From assembly GCA_039033855.1 (NCBI GenBank), contig JBCCBV010000016.1, forward strand, positions 19,696 through 83,695: 64,000 bases of DNA, written 5' to 3'. The translations under genes were made by a program, and so were the position numbers. This document shows positions 10,772-20,357 of the stretch, one piece after another; within the stretch, counting starts at the first letter, position 1; every line of letters begins with the position of its first letter. Origin of the DNA: JBCCBV01 sp039033855 (GTDB taxonomy: Bacteria; Planctomycetota; Phycisphaerae; Phycisphaerales; Phycisphaeraceae). Under the pieces are notes generated by a model, which saw only the letters and a list, made by a program, of their open reading frames with translations, ran no database searches and had not been told where the DNA came from.

Positions 10772-11368
10772 CTAGGTCAACGTCTTTTTGATCGTGGCGG
10801 TCAGCTGCACTGGCGGGGGCATGAACGCCGGGCTGCCGCCCGCGGGGGGGCCGGGGGCAACCGGCAGGTCGTCGAAGGTACGCATCATCGCCGTTTCGTC
10901 GCACGCGTCGTGCTTGGGGCAGTGCACGCAGTCGGCCCAGACCTTCATGGGCAACCGGCCGCGGTCGACGGTGGCGAAACCGAGCTTCTCGAAGAACGCA
11001 CGCTCGTAGGTCAGCGTCATCACCCGACGCACGCCGAGCGCATGGGCGTCGTCCAGACACGCTTGCACCAGCACCCGGCCGAGCCCCTTGCCACGCGCGT
11101 CTTTGGCGACCGCCAGCGAAACCACCTCGGCCAGGTCGGCCCAGACGACAGACAAGCCGCAGCAGCCGACGACGATCTGCTGGGCGTCTTCGACCACGCG
11201 GAAGCCGCGGAGGTTTTCGTAGAGCCAGGCGAGGCTCTTGTGGAGCATCAGTCCGAACTCGGCGGACTCGGCGATGAGTTGTTGCATCGCCGGCACGTCG
11301 GCGACCACGGCTCGGCGGGGAACGGGAGAGGCGGAGTGCGATGTCGGCGTGGGTTCGGGCGTGGTCAC
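10772..11368 (-). CDS. GNAT-family N-acetyltransferase (ArgA-like short form)
   Basis: The protein has 198 residues with a single GNAT domain. It has VSLAVAKDARGKGLGRVLVQ, the acetyl-CoA pyrophosphate loop, and ERAFFEKLGFATVDR, the C-terminal strand. The segment VWADCVHCPKHDACDETAMM, with three cysteines, is typical of short bacterial N-acetylglutamate-synthase-like enzymes. Amino-acid acetylation is therefore likely, although no arginine genes are nearby. The last 35 residues are a proline-rich tail. The start is GTG with a TAACGT box 6 bases upstream. Confidence 0.75.
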   Translation of the reverse strand: MTTPEPTPTSHSASPVPRRAVVADVPAMQQLIAESAEFGLMLHKSLAWLYENLRGFRVVEDAQQIVVGCCGLSVVWADLAEVVSLAVAKDARGKGLGRVLVQACLDDAHALGVRRVMTLTYERAFFEKLGFATVDRGRLPMKVWADCVHCPKHDACDETAMMRTFDDLPVAPGPPAGGSPAFMPPPVQLTATIKKTLT

Positions 11369-11377
11369 CCCAGCACG

Positions 11378-13468
<2,091 letters not shown>

Positions 13469-13476
13469 GGGCCCAG

Positions 13477-13482
13477 AGTCTA
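13477..13482 (-). promoter_or_regulatory. Putative -10 box TAGACT (leaderless hsp70)
   Basis: TAGACT ends 8 bases before the Hsp70 ATG. No Shine-Dalgarno sequence lies between them. Confidence 0.5.
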
Positions 13483-13518
13483 GCGCGACCGGCCAGGCCT
13501 TCTATTGCGGATGCTGTC

Positions 13519-13941
13519 ATGCGGTATGAGATCGAGGTGCAGGACGTGTTTTCCGCGGCGCACGCGCTGAGGCTGCTGGATGGGTCGATGGAGCCGATGC
13601 ACGGCCACGACTGGCGGGTCACGGTCTGCCTGGGCGCCGACACGCTCGACGCCATGGAAACGGTGACCGACTTCCACCCGGTGCACGCGGCGCTGGAAAC
13701 GGTGCTGGCGCCTTGGCGGAACCAGTGCCTGAACGACAAGCCGCCGTTCTTGGGCGCGGGCGATCACCCCGCAGAGAGCGGGCTGGCGATCAATCCGTCT
13801 GCCGAGCGGGTAGCGCAAGCGGTGGCGGAGGGGCTTGCCGTGGCGCTGTTTGAGGTGGCGCAACCCGAAGCGCCTCGGCCGAGGGTCTTATGGGCCCGGG
13901 TGACCGAGGCGGCGGGCTGCGCCGCGGTGTTCCGGCCTTAG
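13519..13941 (+). CDS. 6-pyruvoyl-tetrahydropterin synthase / QueD family protein
   Basis: The protein has 140 residues. It has the family's zinc and catalytic pattern: DVFSAAHALRLLDG with the first zinc histidine, then MHGHDWRVTVCL with the HGHxW pair. VTDFHPVHAALE and the NPSAERVA(Q)AVAEGL helix match the tunnelling fold. Members make 6-carboxy-tetrahydropterin for queuosine or related pterins. The usual catalytic cysteine, about four residues before the HGH motif in QueD, is not apparent, so activity may differ. It is divergent from the Hsp70 gene. Confidence 0.85.
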   Translation: MRYEIEVQDVFSAAHALRLLDGSMEPMHGHDWRVTVCLGADTLDAMETVTDFHPVHAALETVLAPWRNQCLNDKPPFLGAGDHPAESGLAINPSAERVAQAVAEGLAVALFEVAQPEAPRPRVLWARVTEAAGCAAVFRP

Positions 13942-13955
13942 CTCAGCGGCCAAAG

Positions 13956-14858
13956 TTAGTCGGGCAGCGGCGCGGGCTCGTCGGACGCTAGCGGGGGCTC
14001 GCCCAAGACCCGGAGCAGGATGTCCGCGGCGATGCGGGGGTCTTTCAGCGCCGAAAGGTGCGGCGAGAGCGTGATGAGCGGCGGGTCGATCCAATGCGGA
14101 AAACGGTCCGACGGGGTGCTGTTGGCCGAACCGACGATGTGGTCGGGCACCACTGCGTAGGCGGTGATTGGATAGCCCAGCCGGGCTTCGAGCACGCCGT
14201 GCGGCGGCGGCTGAGCCTGAGGGGAAATTGCCGGGTCGCCGGCCGTGTCGAGATACAGCAGGAAGTCCGAGCCGGGGCGCATGTCGATGACCCGGTCGTC
14301 GAACGTGGGGATAGGCGCCATCTGAGCGCCGCGGTGCGGGGACGCCACGGTGTACAGCCGGGCGATGCGCAGCAGAGGAAGATCGGGGCTTCGTTCGCGA
14401 TCGGGTTGAACGGGCAGCGCGGCGTATCGGGCGACGAGCCCGCCCATGGATAGGCCGACGACATCGACCTCTAGCGGTTGGCCGTGCTCATCGACCCCGA
14501 AGCGTTCGATGACGCGTTCGATCAAGCGCTGCCGGGCGCTCTCCATGGTGAACGCGAACGCCATGTCGATGGGCAGCACGCGGTTGTCGCCGGTGGCCTG
14601 CTGGACGCGGCGGGCGAAGATCGCCGGACCGAAGCCAGGATCGATCCACCCGCCGACGATGACCAAAGGCCGGTGGAGAGGCCGGGGGTCTTTGCGCAGT
14701 TGGGTGAGCGCGGCGCTGGCCTCACAGGTCTCGACGTCGAACGAGGGATTGGTTTTCGGGAGATAGCAGCCCGTGAGCGATGCCGTCGCGGAGCACATCG
14801 CGAAGACGCCGGCAAACCTCAGGCAACAGCGCAGGACGGCATACGAGGCGATGGGCAT
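13956..14858 (-). CDS. Lipoprotein alpha/beta-hydrolase (lipase-like)
   Basis: The protein has 300 residues. The N-terminus is a lipoprotein signal ending in the lipobox SLTGC near residue 30. An alpha/beta-hydrolase fold follows: PLVIVGGWIDPGFGP (oxyanion region) and VDVVGLSMGGLVARYAAL, whose GLSMG is the nucleophile elbow. The later ASPHRGAQMAP matches lipase-like enzymes, and SPHLSALKDPR probably holds the catalytic histidine. The ATG chosen lies 2 bases after the T tract of a strong minus-strand terminator, so expression may depend on antitermination. An ATG 20 codons later would give a shorter signal peptide. Confidence 0.75.
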   Translation of the reverse strand: MPIASYAVLRCCLRFAGVFAMCSATASLTGCYLPKTNPSFDVETCEASAALTQLRKDPRPLHRPLVIVGGWIDPGFGPAIFARRVQQATGDNRVLPIDMAFAFTMESARQRLIERVIERFGVDEHGQPLEVDVVGLSMGGLVARYAALPVQPDRERSPDLPLLRIARLYTVASPHRGAQMAPIPTFDDRVIDMRPGSDFLLYLDTAGDPAISPQAQPPPHGVLEARLGYPITAYAVVPDHIVGSANSTPSDRFPHWIDPPLITLSPHLSALKDPRIAADILLRVLGEPPLASDEPAPLPD

Positions 14859-14860
14859 AT

Positions 14861-14897
14861 AAAAAAGGCCCGGCAGGAGACAAGCTCCGGCCGAGCC
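14861..14897 (-). terminator. Intrinsic terminator directly before the hydrolase lipoprotein start
   Basis: On the minus strand, 14897-14885 pairs with 14879-14867. The stem has 12 pairs, including one G-U, with a single C-U mismatch and a 5-base loop. Six Ts follow at 14866-14861. It is the cleanest minus-strand terminator in the window. The hydrolase ATG begins 2 bases later, which is an odd position for a terminator unless it ends a short RNA or acts as an attenuator. Confidence 0.8.
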
Positions 14898-14952
14898 CTT
14901 CCGGGGGCAAGATGAACACGGCGACGTGCGAAGTAAACTTCGTGCCACCGAT
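14861..14952 (-). ncRNA. Candidate small RNA or attenuated leader of about 90 nt
   Basis: A promoter with perfect -35 TTGACA (14981-14986), a 16-base spacer and TACGCT (14959-14964) would start transcription near 14952. The strong terminator ends it near 14861. The product would contain a CGAAG-UUUA-CUUCG hairpin and the terminator hairpin. It does not fold as a tRNA and lacks the conserved tetraloop segment of 4.5S RNA. It is either a free small RNA or the leader of the hydrolase gene. Confidence 0.45.
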
Positions 14953-14958
14953 TACGCA

Positions 14959-14986
14959 AGCGTACACGGCGCCAACTGCATGTCAA
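14959..14986 (-). promoter_or_regulatory. Promoter with TTGACA -35 and TACGCT -10
   Basis: The consensus TTGACA at 14981-14986 and TACGCT at 14959-14964 are separated by 16 bases. It reads toward the terminator and the hydrolase gene. A full consensus -35 is unusual in this window. Confidence 0.5.
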
Positions 14987-15064
14987 GTCGGCAAGACGCT
15001 GAACACGATTTTTACGCAGGGAATCCCCGACATCGAATCTGACGTGGAAAAGCCGGCGGCAAGG

Positions 15065-15940
15065 GTGTTCTCGGGGCTCCTGGCGGGGTTGGGCGTGCCT
15101 CACGCATTCCTGGGCAGGGGCTGGTCTGCGCCACCCTTGGCCGTACCCGGAGCCGGGTCGGAGGCCGGTTTGGACGCGCCTGAATCGCTTCAGCGGTGGC
15201 TCGGAGCGGCCCTGGACGGCGGGCCTGCCGAAGCCAAGGGCCACGCAGTCGCCTGGCTGGGCGACCCGCCTGGGCCGGACACCGATCCGGGCGAGGCCCC
15301 TTCGATCAGCGGCTCGGACGGGCCTTCAAACTTTTTTTTCGCGTGCCGTGCCATGGCGCGTCCTCGGCAGGTGCACGGGCGGGCGGTGTGGTCGGCGCCG
15401 GGGTTGACCGAGGTGCTCGGAGCGTCGCCGGGCGGGCATCTGCTCGGGCCCGAGGCGGACGCGGTGGTGTCGCGTGACCCCGAGGTGGCGTGTGCGGTGG
15501 TGACCGCCGACTGCGTCCCGGTGCTGCTGGCCGGGGCGGGCGGGGGTTCGGTGGCGGCGGTACACGCGGGTTGGCGGGGGATGCTGGCGGGGGTGATTGA
15601 GGCGGCGGCGGCCCGGCTGGACCGGCCGGTGTCGGCGGCGATCGGGCCCTGCATCACGTCGGGGCGGTTCGAGGTCGGGCCGGAGGTCGCCGAGCAGTTC
15701 GACGCGTCGGTGGTGGTTCGGCCGGCGGGAGCGGCGCGGCCTTACGTCGATTTGGTGGGCGAGGCGGTGCGTCGGCTGCGGGCCGTGGGGGTCGGGTCGA
15801 TTGACCACGGCGGGGCGGGTCATCTGTGCACGTACGACGGCCGGGAGCGGTTCTATTCGTACCGTCGCGAGGTTTCGCACCGGGGCGCGGCGCGGACCGG
15901 TCGGAACTGGTCGATCCTCGCGCCCCGCCGGCTGGGGTAG
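15065..15940 (+). CDS. pgeF: Purine nucleoside phosphorylase / polyphenol oxidase family protein
   Basis: The protein has 291 residues from GTG. The family (YfiH/LACC1, formerly laccase-domain) acts on adenosine and inosine and edits UDP-MurNAc-L-Ser. Diagnostic segments are PRQVHGRAVW, VTADCVPVLLAG, AVHAGWRGMLAGVI and AAIGPCITSGRFEVGPEV, giving the Cys-His zinc site. The N-terminal half carries a Gly/Pro-rich insertion at residues 25-95. GTG at 15065 is chosen because FSGLLAGLGVPHAFLG then aligns with family N-termini. An ATG at 14912 would add 51 residues that overlap a minus-strand promoter. A run of eight Ts encodes the phenylalanines of NFFFACR, and the frame is intact across it. Confidence 0.85.
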   Translation: MFSGLLAGLGVPHAFLGRGWSAPPLAVPGAGSEAGLDAPESLQRWLGAALDGGPAEAKGHAVAWLGDPPGPDTDPGEAPSISGSDGPSNFFFACRAMARPRQVHGRAVWSAPGLTEVLGASPGGHLLGPEADAVVSRDPEVACAVVTADCVPVLLAGAGGGSVAAVHAGWRGMLAGVIEAAAARLDRPVSAAIGPCITSGRFEVGPEVAEQFDASVVVRPAGAARPYVDLVGEAVRRLRAVGVGSIDHGGAGHLCTYDGRERFYSYRREVSHRGAARTGRNWSILAPRRLG

Positions 15941-15943
15941 TCT
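15938..15943 (+). promoter_or_regulatory. Putative -10 box TAGTCT (leaderless ABC ATPase)
   Basis: TAGTCT overlaps the pgeF stop codon and ends 9 bases before the ATG of the ABC ATPase. Confidence 0.4.
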
Positions 15944-15952
15944 GTCGGCACG

Positions 15953-17047
15953 ATGACGCCGATCACCATCCAAGCTTTGCGTAAACGATTCGGGTCGACC
16001 GCCGCGGTCGATGGGGTAGACCTCACGATCGAGGGCGGCGAGTTGTTCTTCCTGCTGGGGCCGTCGGGCTGCGGCAAGACGACGCTGCTGCGGATGCTCG
16101 CGGGGTTCGTGGAGCCGGACGAGGGGACGATCCGCTTCGGGCCGGACGACGTCACGCACCTGGCACCGAACAAGCGCGAAACCGGGATGGTCTTCCAGGG
16201 CTACGCGCTGTGGCCGCACATGACGGTGCGTCAAAACGTGCGGTTCGGCCTGGACGTGCGCAAGGTCGGCAAGTCCGAAGCGGACAAGCGCACCGACGCG
16301 GCGCTGGCCAACGTCCGGCTGACCAACGAATCCGAGCGGAAGATCCAGCAGCTCTCGGGCGGTCAACAGCAGCGGGTGGCGCTGGCCCGGGCGCTGGTAG
16401 TCGAGCCGCGGGTGCTGCTGCTGGACGAGCCGCTGTCGAACCTCGACGCCAAGCTACGGCTTGAGATGCGGCAGTCGATCCGCTCGCTGTGCAAGGCTTC
16501 TGGCATCACCGGTGTGTACGTGACGCACGACCAGCAAGAGGCCCTGGCCATGGCCGACCGGCTGGCGGTGCTCAACCAGGGCAAGATCGTCCAGGTGGGC
16601 CCGGCGGCCGAGGTGTACCGCAAGCCGCGCAGCCGGTTCGTGGCCAGCTTCCTGGGCGAAACCAACTTTGTCTCGGCCGAGATCCGCGGGCGCGAAGAAC
16701 ACAACGGCAAGGCCTACGCGGTGCTCGAATCGCCGTTGGGCGAGCTGCGGGCCACGCTCAACGGCGAGGCCACGCCCACCAAGGGCAACGTCACCTGTTC
16801 GATCCGACCCGAGGCGTTCCGCCTGCACGGGCACACCTCGCCCGAAGGGGCGCACCTTTGGAACCGGTTCACGGCCGAGCGCAAGGGCAGCGTCTACCTG
16901 GGGTCGATGGCCCAACACCGCTTCGTGGTCAACGAATCGACCGAGCTGCTGGCGGTGGAACTGAACCCCGAAATCGACGAAGGCCCGGTGGCACCGAGCG
17001 CCTCGATCGAGGTCGACCCCGACCACGTGGTGGTGCTGGCGGACTAA
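15953..17047 (+). CDS. ABC transporter ATP-binding protein with TOBE domain
   Basis: The protein has 364 residues. The ATPase core has Walker A GPSGCGKTT, the Q-loop VFQGYALWPHMTV, signature LSGGQQQRVALARAL, Walker B LLLDEPLSNLDAKLR and the switch VTHDQQEALAMADR. Residues 235-364 are a TOBE-type regulatory domain (NFVSAEIRGRE, CSIRPEAFRL). This layout is the importer type (MalK/UgpC, PotA or FbpC). No permease or binding protein is adjacent, so the substrate is unknown and it may serve several importers. It follows pgeF by 12 bases but has its own TAGTCT box. Confidence 0.9.
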   Translation: MTPITIQALRKRFGSTAAVDGVDLTIEGGELFFLLGPSGCGKTTLLRMLAGFVEPDEGTIRFGPDDVTHLAPNKRETGMVFQGYALWPHMTVRQNVRFGLDVRKVGKSEADKRTDAALANVRLTNESERKIQQLSGGQQQRVALARALVVEPRVLLLDEPLSNLDAKLRLEMRQSIRSLCKASGITGVYVTHDQQEALAMADRLAVLNQGKIVQVGPAAEVYRKPRSRFVASFLGETNFVSAEIRGREEHNGKAYAVLESPLGELRATLNGEATPTKGNVTCSIRPEAFRLHGHTSPEGAHLWNRFTAERKGSVYLGSMAQHRFVVNESTELLAVELNPEIDEGPVAPSASIEVDPDHVVVLAD

Positions 17048-17096
17048 CGGCCCGGGGCGCGCGCCCTGAGTCGATCCCCAGGAATGCACGAGAGAG

Positions 17097-18113
17097 TCAC
17101 GCGGCCTGGTGCAGGCTGACGCGGTCGCGTCCGCTGCGCTTGCTCTTGTACATGGCCTCGTCGGCAAGGCGCAGGAGCGTGGTGCGGTCGAGGCCGCTAT
17201 CGGGCTCGCAGGTGGCCAGGCCGATGCTCAGGGTCAGCAGGTCGGCGGGCACGCCGTCGGGCCTGCCCTTGCCTTGGGCGATGTGCGTGCGGAGTTTTTC
17301 GCCCAGCAGCAGGGCGTCGCGCGAGCTGGTGTCGGGCAGGATGGCCAGGAACTCGTCCCCGCCGAGCCGACAGGCGGCGCCGTGCGAAGGGACCAGCTGT
17401 TGCACGGTCTGGGCCACCCAAGTGACGCCGAGGTCGCCGGCCTCGTGGCCGTGCTCGTCGTTGAGGGTCTTGAACTTGTCGATGTCGATCATCAGGACCG
17501 ACAGCTCGCGGCCGCGGCGCTCGGCGGAGGCCATGGCCTGGTCCAGGCGTTCGATGCCGGCCTTGCGGTTGAAGACCTCGGTCAATGCGTCGTAGTTGGC
17601 GATGTGGTCGAGCTGGTCGTTGAGCACGGCCAGCTCGGCGTTCATCCGGTGGGCGCGGAGGTTCTGGCGGGCCAGGTTGTCTTCGAGCGCGATGATGCGC
17701 TGCGCGGCCTGCAGCCGGGCGTAGAGCTCCGGCGGCGAGCAGGGCTTGTTGATGAAGTCGTCCACGCCGGCCTCGAAGGCCTCGGTGATGACCTTGGAGT
17801 CGGTGCGCCCGGTCAGCATGATCAGGTAGGTAAAGCCCAGGCTCTCGTCGGCGCGGATCTTTTGGGAAACCTCCATGCCGTTGAGCCCGGGCATCTCGCA
17901 GTCGGTCATGACCAGGGGGAAGCGCTGGTTGCGCATGGCGTCGAGGCCGGCCTGGCCGTCGGGCGCCCAGGTCATGGTGTAGCCCTGGCGGCTCAGCAGC
18001 CGTTCGACAAAGCGGGCCACCAGCTTGTCGTCCTCGATGAGCAGGACGGTGTCGCAGCGCGGCGGGGTCGGGGCGGCGGCGTCGATTTCGGTTTCGGCGG
18101 GGGCTTGGGTCAT
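17097..18113 (-). CDS. Response regulator with GGDEF diguanylate cyclase domain (PleD/WspR-like)
   Basis: The protein has 338 residues. Residues 23-140 form a receiver domain: VLLIEDDKLV supplies the acidic pocket, MTDCEMPGLNG the phosphorylated aspartate, and INKPCSPPEL the conserved lysine. A coiled coil (LEDNLARQNLRAHRMNAELA) links to a GGDEF domain at residues 175-335: YDALTEVFNRKAG, MIDIDKFKTLNDEHGHEAGD and CRLGGDEFLAIL. The GGDEF signature is intact, so c-di-GMP synthesis on phosphorylation is expected. No RxxD inhibitory site precedes the signature. Its ATG overlaps the stop of the small upstream gene by 4 bases, so the two are probably translationally coupled. Confidence 0.93.
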   Translation of the reverse strand: MTQAPAETEIDAAAPTPPRCDTVLLIEDDKLVARFVERLLSRQGYTMTWAPDGQAGLDAMRNQRFPLVMTDCEMPGLNGMEVSQKIRADESLGFTYLIMLTGRTDSKVITEAFEAGVDDFINKPCSPPELYARLQAAQRIIALEDNLARQNLRAHRMNAELAVLNDQLDHIANYDALTEVFNRKAGIERLDQAMASAERRGRELSVLMIDIDKFKTLNDEHGHEAGDLGVTWVAQTVQQLVPSHGAACRLGGDEFLAILPDTSSRDALLLGEKLRTHIAQGKGRPDGVPADLLTLSIGLATCEPDSGLDRTTLLRLADEAMYKSKRSGRDRVSLHQAA

Positions 18114-18331
18114 GGCAGGCGGGCTTCGGAGCGGGTCGAGGCGTTGGCGAGCGTGCGGTCGGCGCCCTGGCCGGCGGGGCGCGCCGGTTCGTGGCGCAAG
18201 GGGGTCGCGTCGGTCGTCTGAGCGGCGACAGAAGCCGCCACGGAGGCGGGCGGCTCAAGCAGGGCTCCGGCCAGCACCGGCGTCAGCCAGGCCAGGCCGG
18301 CGGCGATCCACCATCGTTTTGAGGTTGGCAT
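18110..18331 (-). CDS. Small secreted or membrane protein coupled to the GGDEF regulator
   Basis: The protein has 73 residues. The first 30 form a signal peptide or single anchor (KRWWIAAGLAWLTPVLAGAL), and the remaining 40 are polar. AGGAG precedes the ATG at good spacing. The stop overlaps the ATG of the response regulator-GGDEF gene as ATGA. No family is recognised. The arrangement suggests a small envelope partner or signal for the cyclase, but that is inference only. Confidence 0.55.
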   Translation of the reverse strand: MPTSKRWWIAAGLAWLTPVLAGALLEPPASVAASVAAQTTDATPLRHEPARPAGQGADRTLANASTRSEARLP

Positions 18332-18503
18332 GGTCCGGGGCGCTCCTGAGAGTCGGGCACCCGGTTAAGCGGCGCCTACACGAGGTATCGCCGGTTCGGG
18401 GGGCCGACTTGACCGGCCGGGGAACGAAATGGCCGGGCGTCGGGTTCACGCTCGCAGCGGGCTCGCACACACGCCCGCGAGGGCCGATAGGGTGAAGGTC
18501 GTA

Positions 18504-18509
18504 TAGACT
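18504..18509 (+). promoter_or_regulatory. Putative -10 box TAGACT upstream of a small leaderless frame
   Basis: TAGACT (within TATAGACT) ends 6 bases before an ATG at 18516 and 83 bases before the ATG of the larger gene at 18593. Confidence 0.45.
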
Positions 18510-18515
18510 CGCCCG

Positions 18516-18653
18516 ATGGCGAGCGACGCCGGGGCCCTGGGCCTTGCGCGTGCGAACTCGCCCCCGCCGACCCGCTTTTTCGAGAGCCGCCCATGGCCAC
18601 CAGCTACGGCGCCTTGTGCTCCGACTTCTACATCAACCAGAAGCTCGCGGTGA
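18516..18653 (+). CDS. Possible 45-codon upstream frame
   Basis: An ATG lies 6 bases after TAGACT, exactly where leaderless genes start in this window. The frame encodes 45 residues rich in Ala, Pro and Ser, and overlaps the first 61 bases of the following gene in another frame. It resembles no family. It may be a regulatory upstream frame, or simply the 5' leader of the next gene. Confidence 0.25.
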   Translation: MASDAGALGLARANSPPPTRFFESRPWPPATAPCAPTSTSTRSSR

Positions 18654-19339
18654 AGATGGACCTTCCCTACGAGCGAGAAACGGTCCTGCACTTTTTCGAC
18701 CGCATCCGGCGGACGATCCCCGCGATGAGCCGGTTCCGCCGGTACGAGGGCGAGCTGGCGCTCGAATCCTCCCGCCGAGAATCGCGCTATACCTGGCTGG
18801 CGCTTCGGCAGAACTCGATCCGCTCGGGCAACGTCAACCCCGAAACGATGGAACAGGCGTTTGCGTATCACAAGCTGCTGCTGGAGCAGGCGCCCTATCA
18901 CCTGACGATCAGCCCGCTGGACATCGATCACCTCGAGCTGATGATGGGCTTCGACCTCGAGTGCAAGCGCGACCACGACGACATCGTCCGGCATGCGCTC
19001 TATGAGGGCGGCCCGCTGGGCGAACTGCTGGCCGTGGACAACACCAAGCCGCTGGACGTGCAGCCGGTGGTCGGGCTTCAGCTGACCGATTCGGGGGACA
19101 AGCAGGCGTATTTCGAGGTCAAAACCCGGACCAAGAGCCGTCGGGGCAACGCCCGCAGGTATGCGGATGAACCCATCACGCTGTTCTTGACGGTTCGGCG
19201 GTACGGGCCGATCGACAGCCTGGAGTCCCTGCCGACGGTGTTCGACGAACTGGCCAACGACGCCGAGCAGTTGGCGGCGGACCGGATGGTGCCGCACTTG
19301 CTCACGCCGATCAGCCGTCAGATCACCAGCAGCGCTTAG
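18593..19339 (+). CDS. Conserved hypothetical protein
   Basis: The protein has 248 residues with no signal peptide, membrane segment or recognisable motif. The composition is that of a soluble alpha/beta protein (FFDRIRRTIPAMSRFRRYEG, YHLTISPLDIDHLELMMGFD, VVGLQLTDSGDKQAYFEVKT). The reading frame has high GC at third positions along its full length, and the sequence is dense and low in repeats, so it is a real gene. The charged FRRYEGELALESSRRESR segment could bind nucleic acid or phosphate. ATG at 18593 is preceded only by a weak GAGAG. Confidence 0.75.
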   Translation: MATSYGALCSDFYINQKLAVKMDLPYERETVLHFFDRIRRTIPAMSRFRRYEGELALESSRRESRYTWLALRQNSIRSGNVNPETMEQAFAYHKLLLEQAPYHLTISPLDIDHLELMMGFDLECKRDHDDIVRHALYEGGPLGELLAVDNTKPLDVQPVVGLQLTDSGDKQAYFEVKTRTKSRRGNARRYADEPITLFLTVRRYGPIDSLESLPTVFDELANDAEQLAADRMVPHLLTPISRQITSSA

Positions 19340-19360
19340 CCCCCGGGAGAATCGACACGG

Positions 19361-20248
19361 TCAGGCCGCGTTGGCGTCGCGGGCTTGTTCGCGCAGGAGC
19401 TCGGCGAACTGGGCCATGCTCTCAAGCCGGTGGGCGCCGGCCGGGTCGGCGTCGGACTCGGGCAGGGCCTGACCGCCGACCACCAGGCGGGCGCCGTGAC
19501 GCGCCAAGTCTTGGGCGAACTCCGCCAGCGCTTCACGGCCCGGCCAGGCCTCGGGCACCGACCCCGACAGCCACACCAGCTTCGGTTGATGCCGTTCGAC
19601 CGCGTGACGCAGGCTGTCCAAAGGCGTGTTGGCGCCCAGGTTGACCGCGTTCCACCCGGCCTCGGCCGCGACCGTAGCGCACATGAGCGACGCAATCGTG
19701 TACGCGTCGCCGGCGGGCGCGCCCCCCACCGCGCAGGGGCGCTGCGTCGATTCGGGGTCGGCGCCGGGGAAACCGGCGATCGCCCGCAGCTGGTTGACCA
19801 CGGCGATGGCGCCGTCGGTGGCCCGGTGCTCGATGAACACGCCCTCGGCGGAGTGGTGCCAAAGCTCGCCGATGTGGTGCATGGCGTGGCGGATCGGCCC
19901 GTCGAAGAGTTCGGTCAGCGGCGCCCCGCCCAGGTAGAGCCGGACCATCATGCCCGTCGCGGCCTGGGTGTCGCCGGCGAGCAGGAGTTCGGTGAGGGCT
20001 TCGCTGGCCTCGGTCGGGCCGCGGACCGCCCGGGGCGTATCGGCCGTGGGCAACCCCAGCAGGTCCGGTCTCACCACGCTGAGCTCGGCGTCGCGGATGA
20101 AGCGTACGGCCTCGTTGACCGCGATCCGCCGATGGCCCCCGGCCGTGCGAGAGACGTTTAACCGACCGGAGTCGGCCCACCGCTTAAGCGAAGATTCGCT
20201 CACGCCCACGGCCTGGGCCAAATCTCGGGGGGAAAGGCTCGCTTTCAT
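19361..20248 (-). CDS. MerR-type regulator with cobalamin-binding-like domain (CarH/LitR-like)
   Basis: The protein has 295 residues. Residues 4-60 are a MerR-type winged helix (SPRDLAQAVGVSESSLKRWA, then GRLNVSRTAGGHRRI). Residues 78-165 match the four-helix cap of CarH photoreceptors and contain W130-x9-E140-H141 exactly. Residues 170-290 match the cobalamin Rossmann domain (GAPAGDAYTIASLM, LGANTPLDSLRHAV, VWLSGSVPEAW). CarH has a histidine ligand to cobalt in the GERHELG-type motif. Here the aligned residues are GDAYTIA, with tyrosine at 183, so ordinary base-off binding is doubtful. The ATG has GGAG 10 bases upstream; a TTG 13 codons earlier is less likely. Confidence 0.85.
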   Translation of the reverse strand: MKASLSPRDLAQAVGVSESSLKRWADSGRLNVSRTAGGHRRIAVNEAVRFIRDAELSVVRPDLLGLPTADTPRAVRGPTEASEALTELLLAGDTQAATGMMVRLYLGGAPLTELFDGPIRHAMHHIGELWHHSAEGVFIEHRATDGAIAVVNQLRAIAGFPGADPESTQRPCAVGGAPAGDAYTIASLMCATVAAEAGWNAVNLGANTPLDSLRHAVERHQPKLVWLSGSVPEAWPGREALAEFAQDLARHGARLVVGGQALPESDADPAGAHRLESMAQFAELLREQARDANAA

Positions 20249-20345
20249 TCCGGAAACACTCCAGTGGTCGGGACGCTTTCGTTCCAACCCGCTAAAACGT
20301 CCAATTCGGGCATTCTAGCCGCCGAGTCCAGCCTTTCAGGGTAAG

Positions 20346-20351
20346 TACCAT
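20346..20351 (+). promoter_or_regulatory. Putative -10 box TACCAT (leaderless trmB)
   Basis: TACCAT ends 6 bases before the trmB ATG and no Shine-Dalgarno sequence is present. Confidence 0.4.
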
Positions 20352-20357
20352 CCGGTC

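Noticed and set aside
14861..14952. tRNA or 4.5S RNA on the minus strand
   Set aside because: No cloverleaf, T-loop or conserved SRP tetraloop region can be formed; only two simple hairpins are present.
15332..15339. Frameshift at the eight-T run inside pgeF
   Set aside because: The reading frame is continuous, and family motifs occur in the same frame on both sides of the run.
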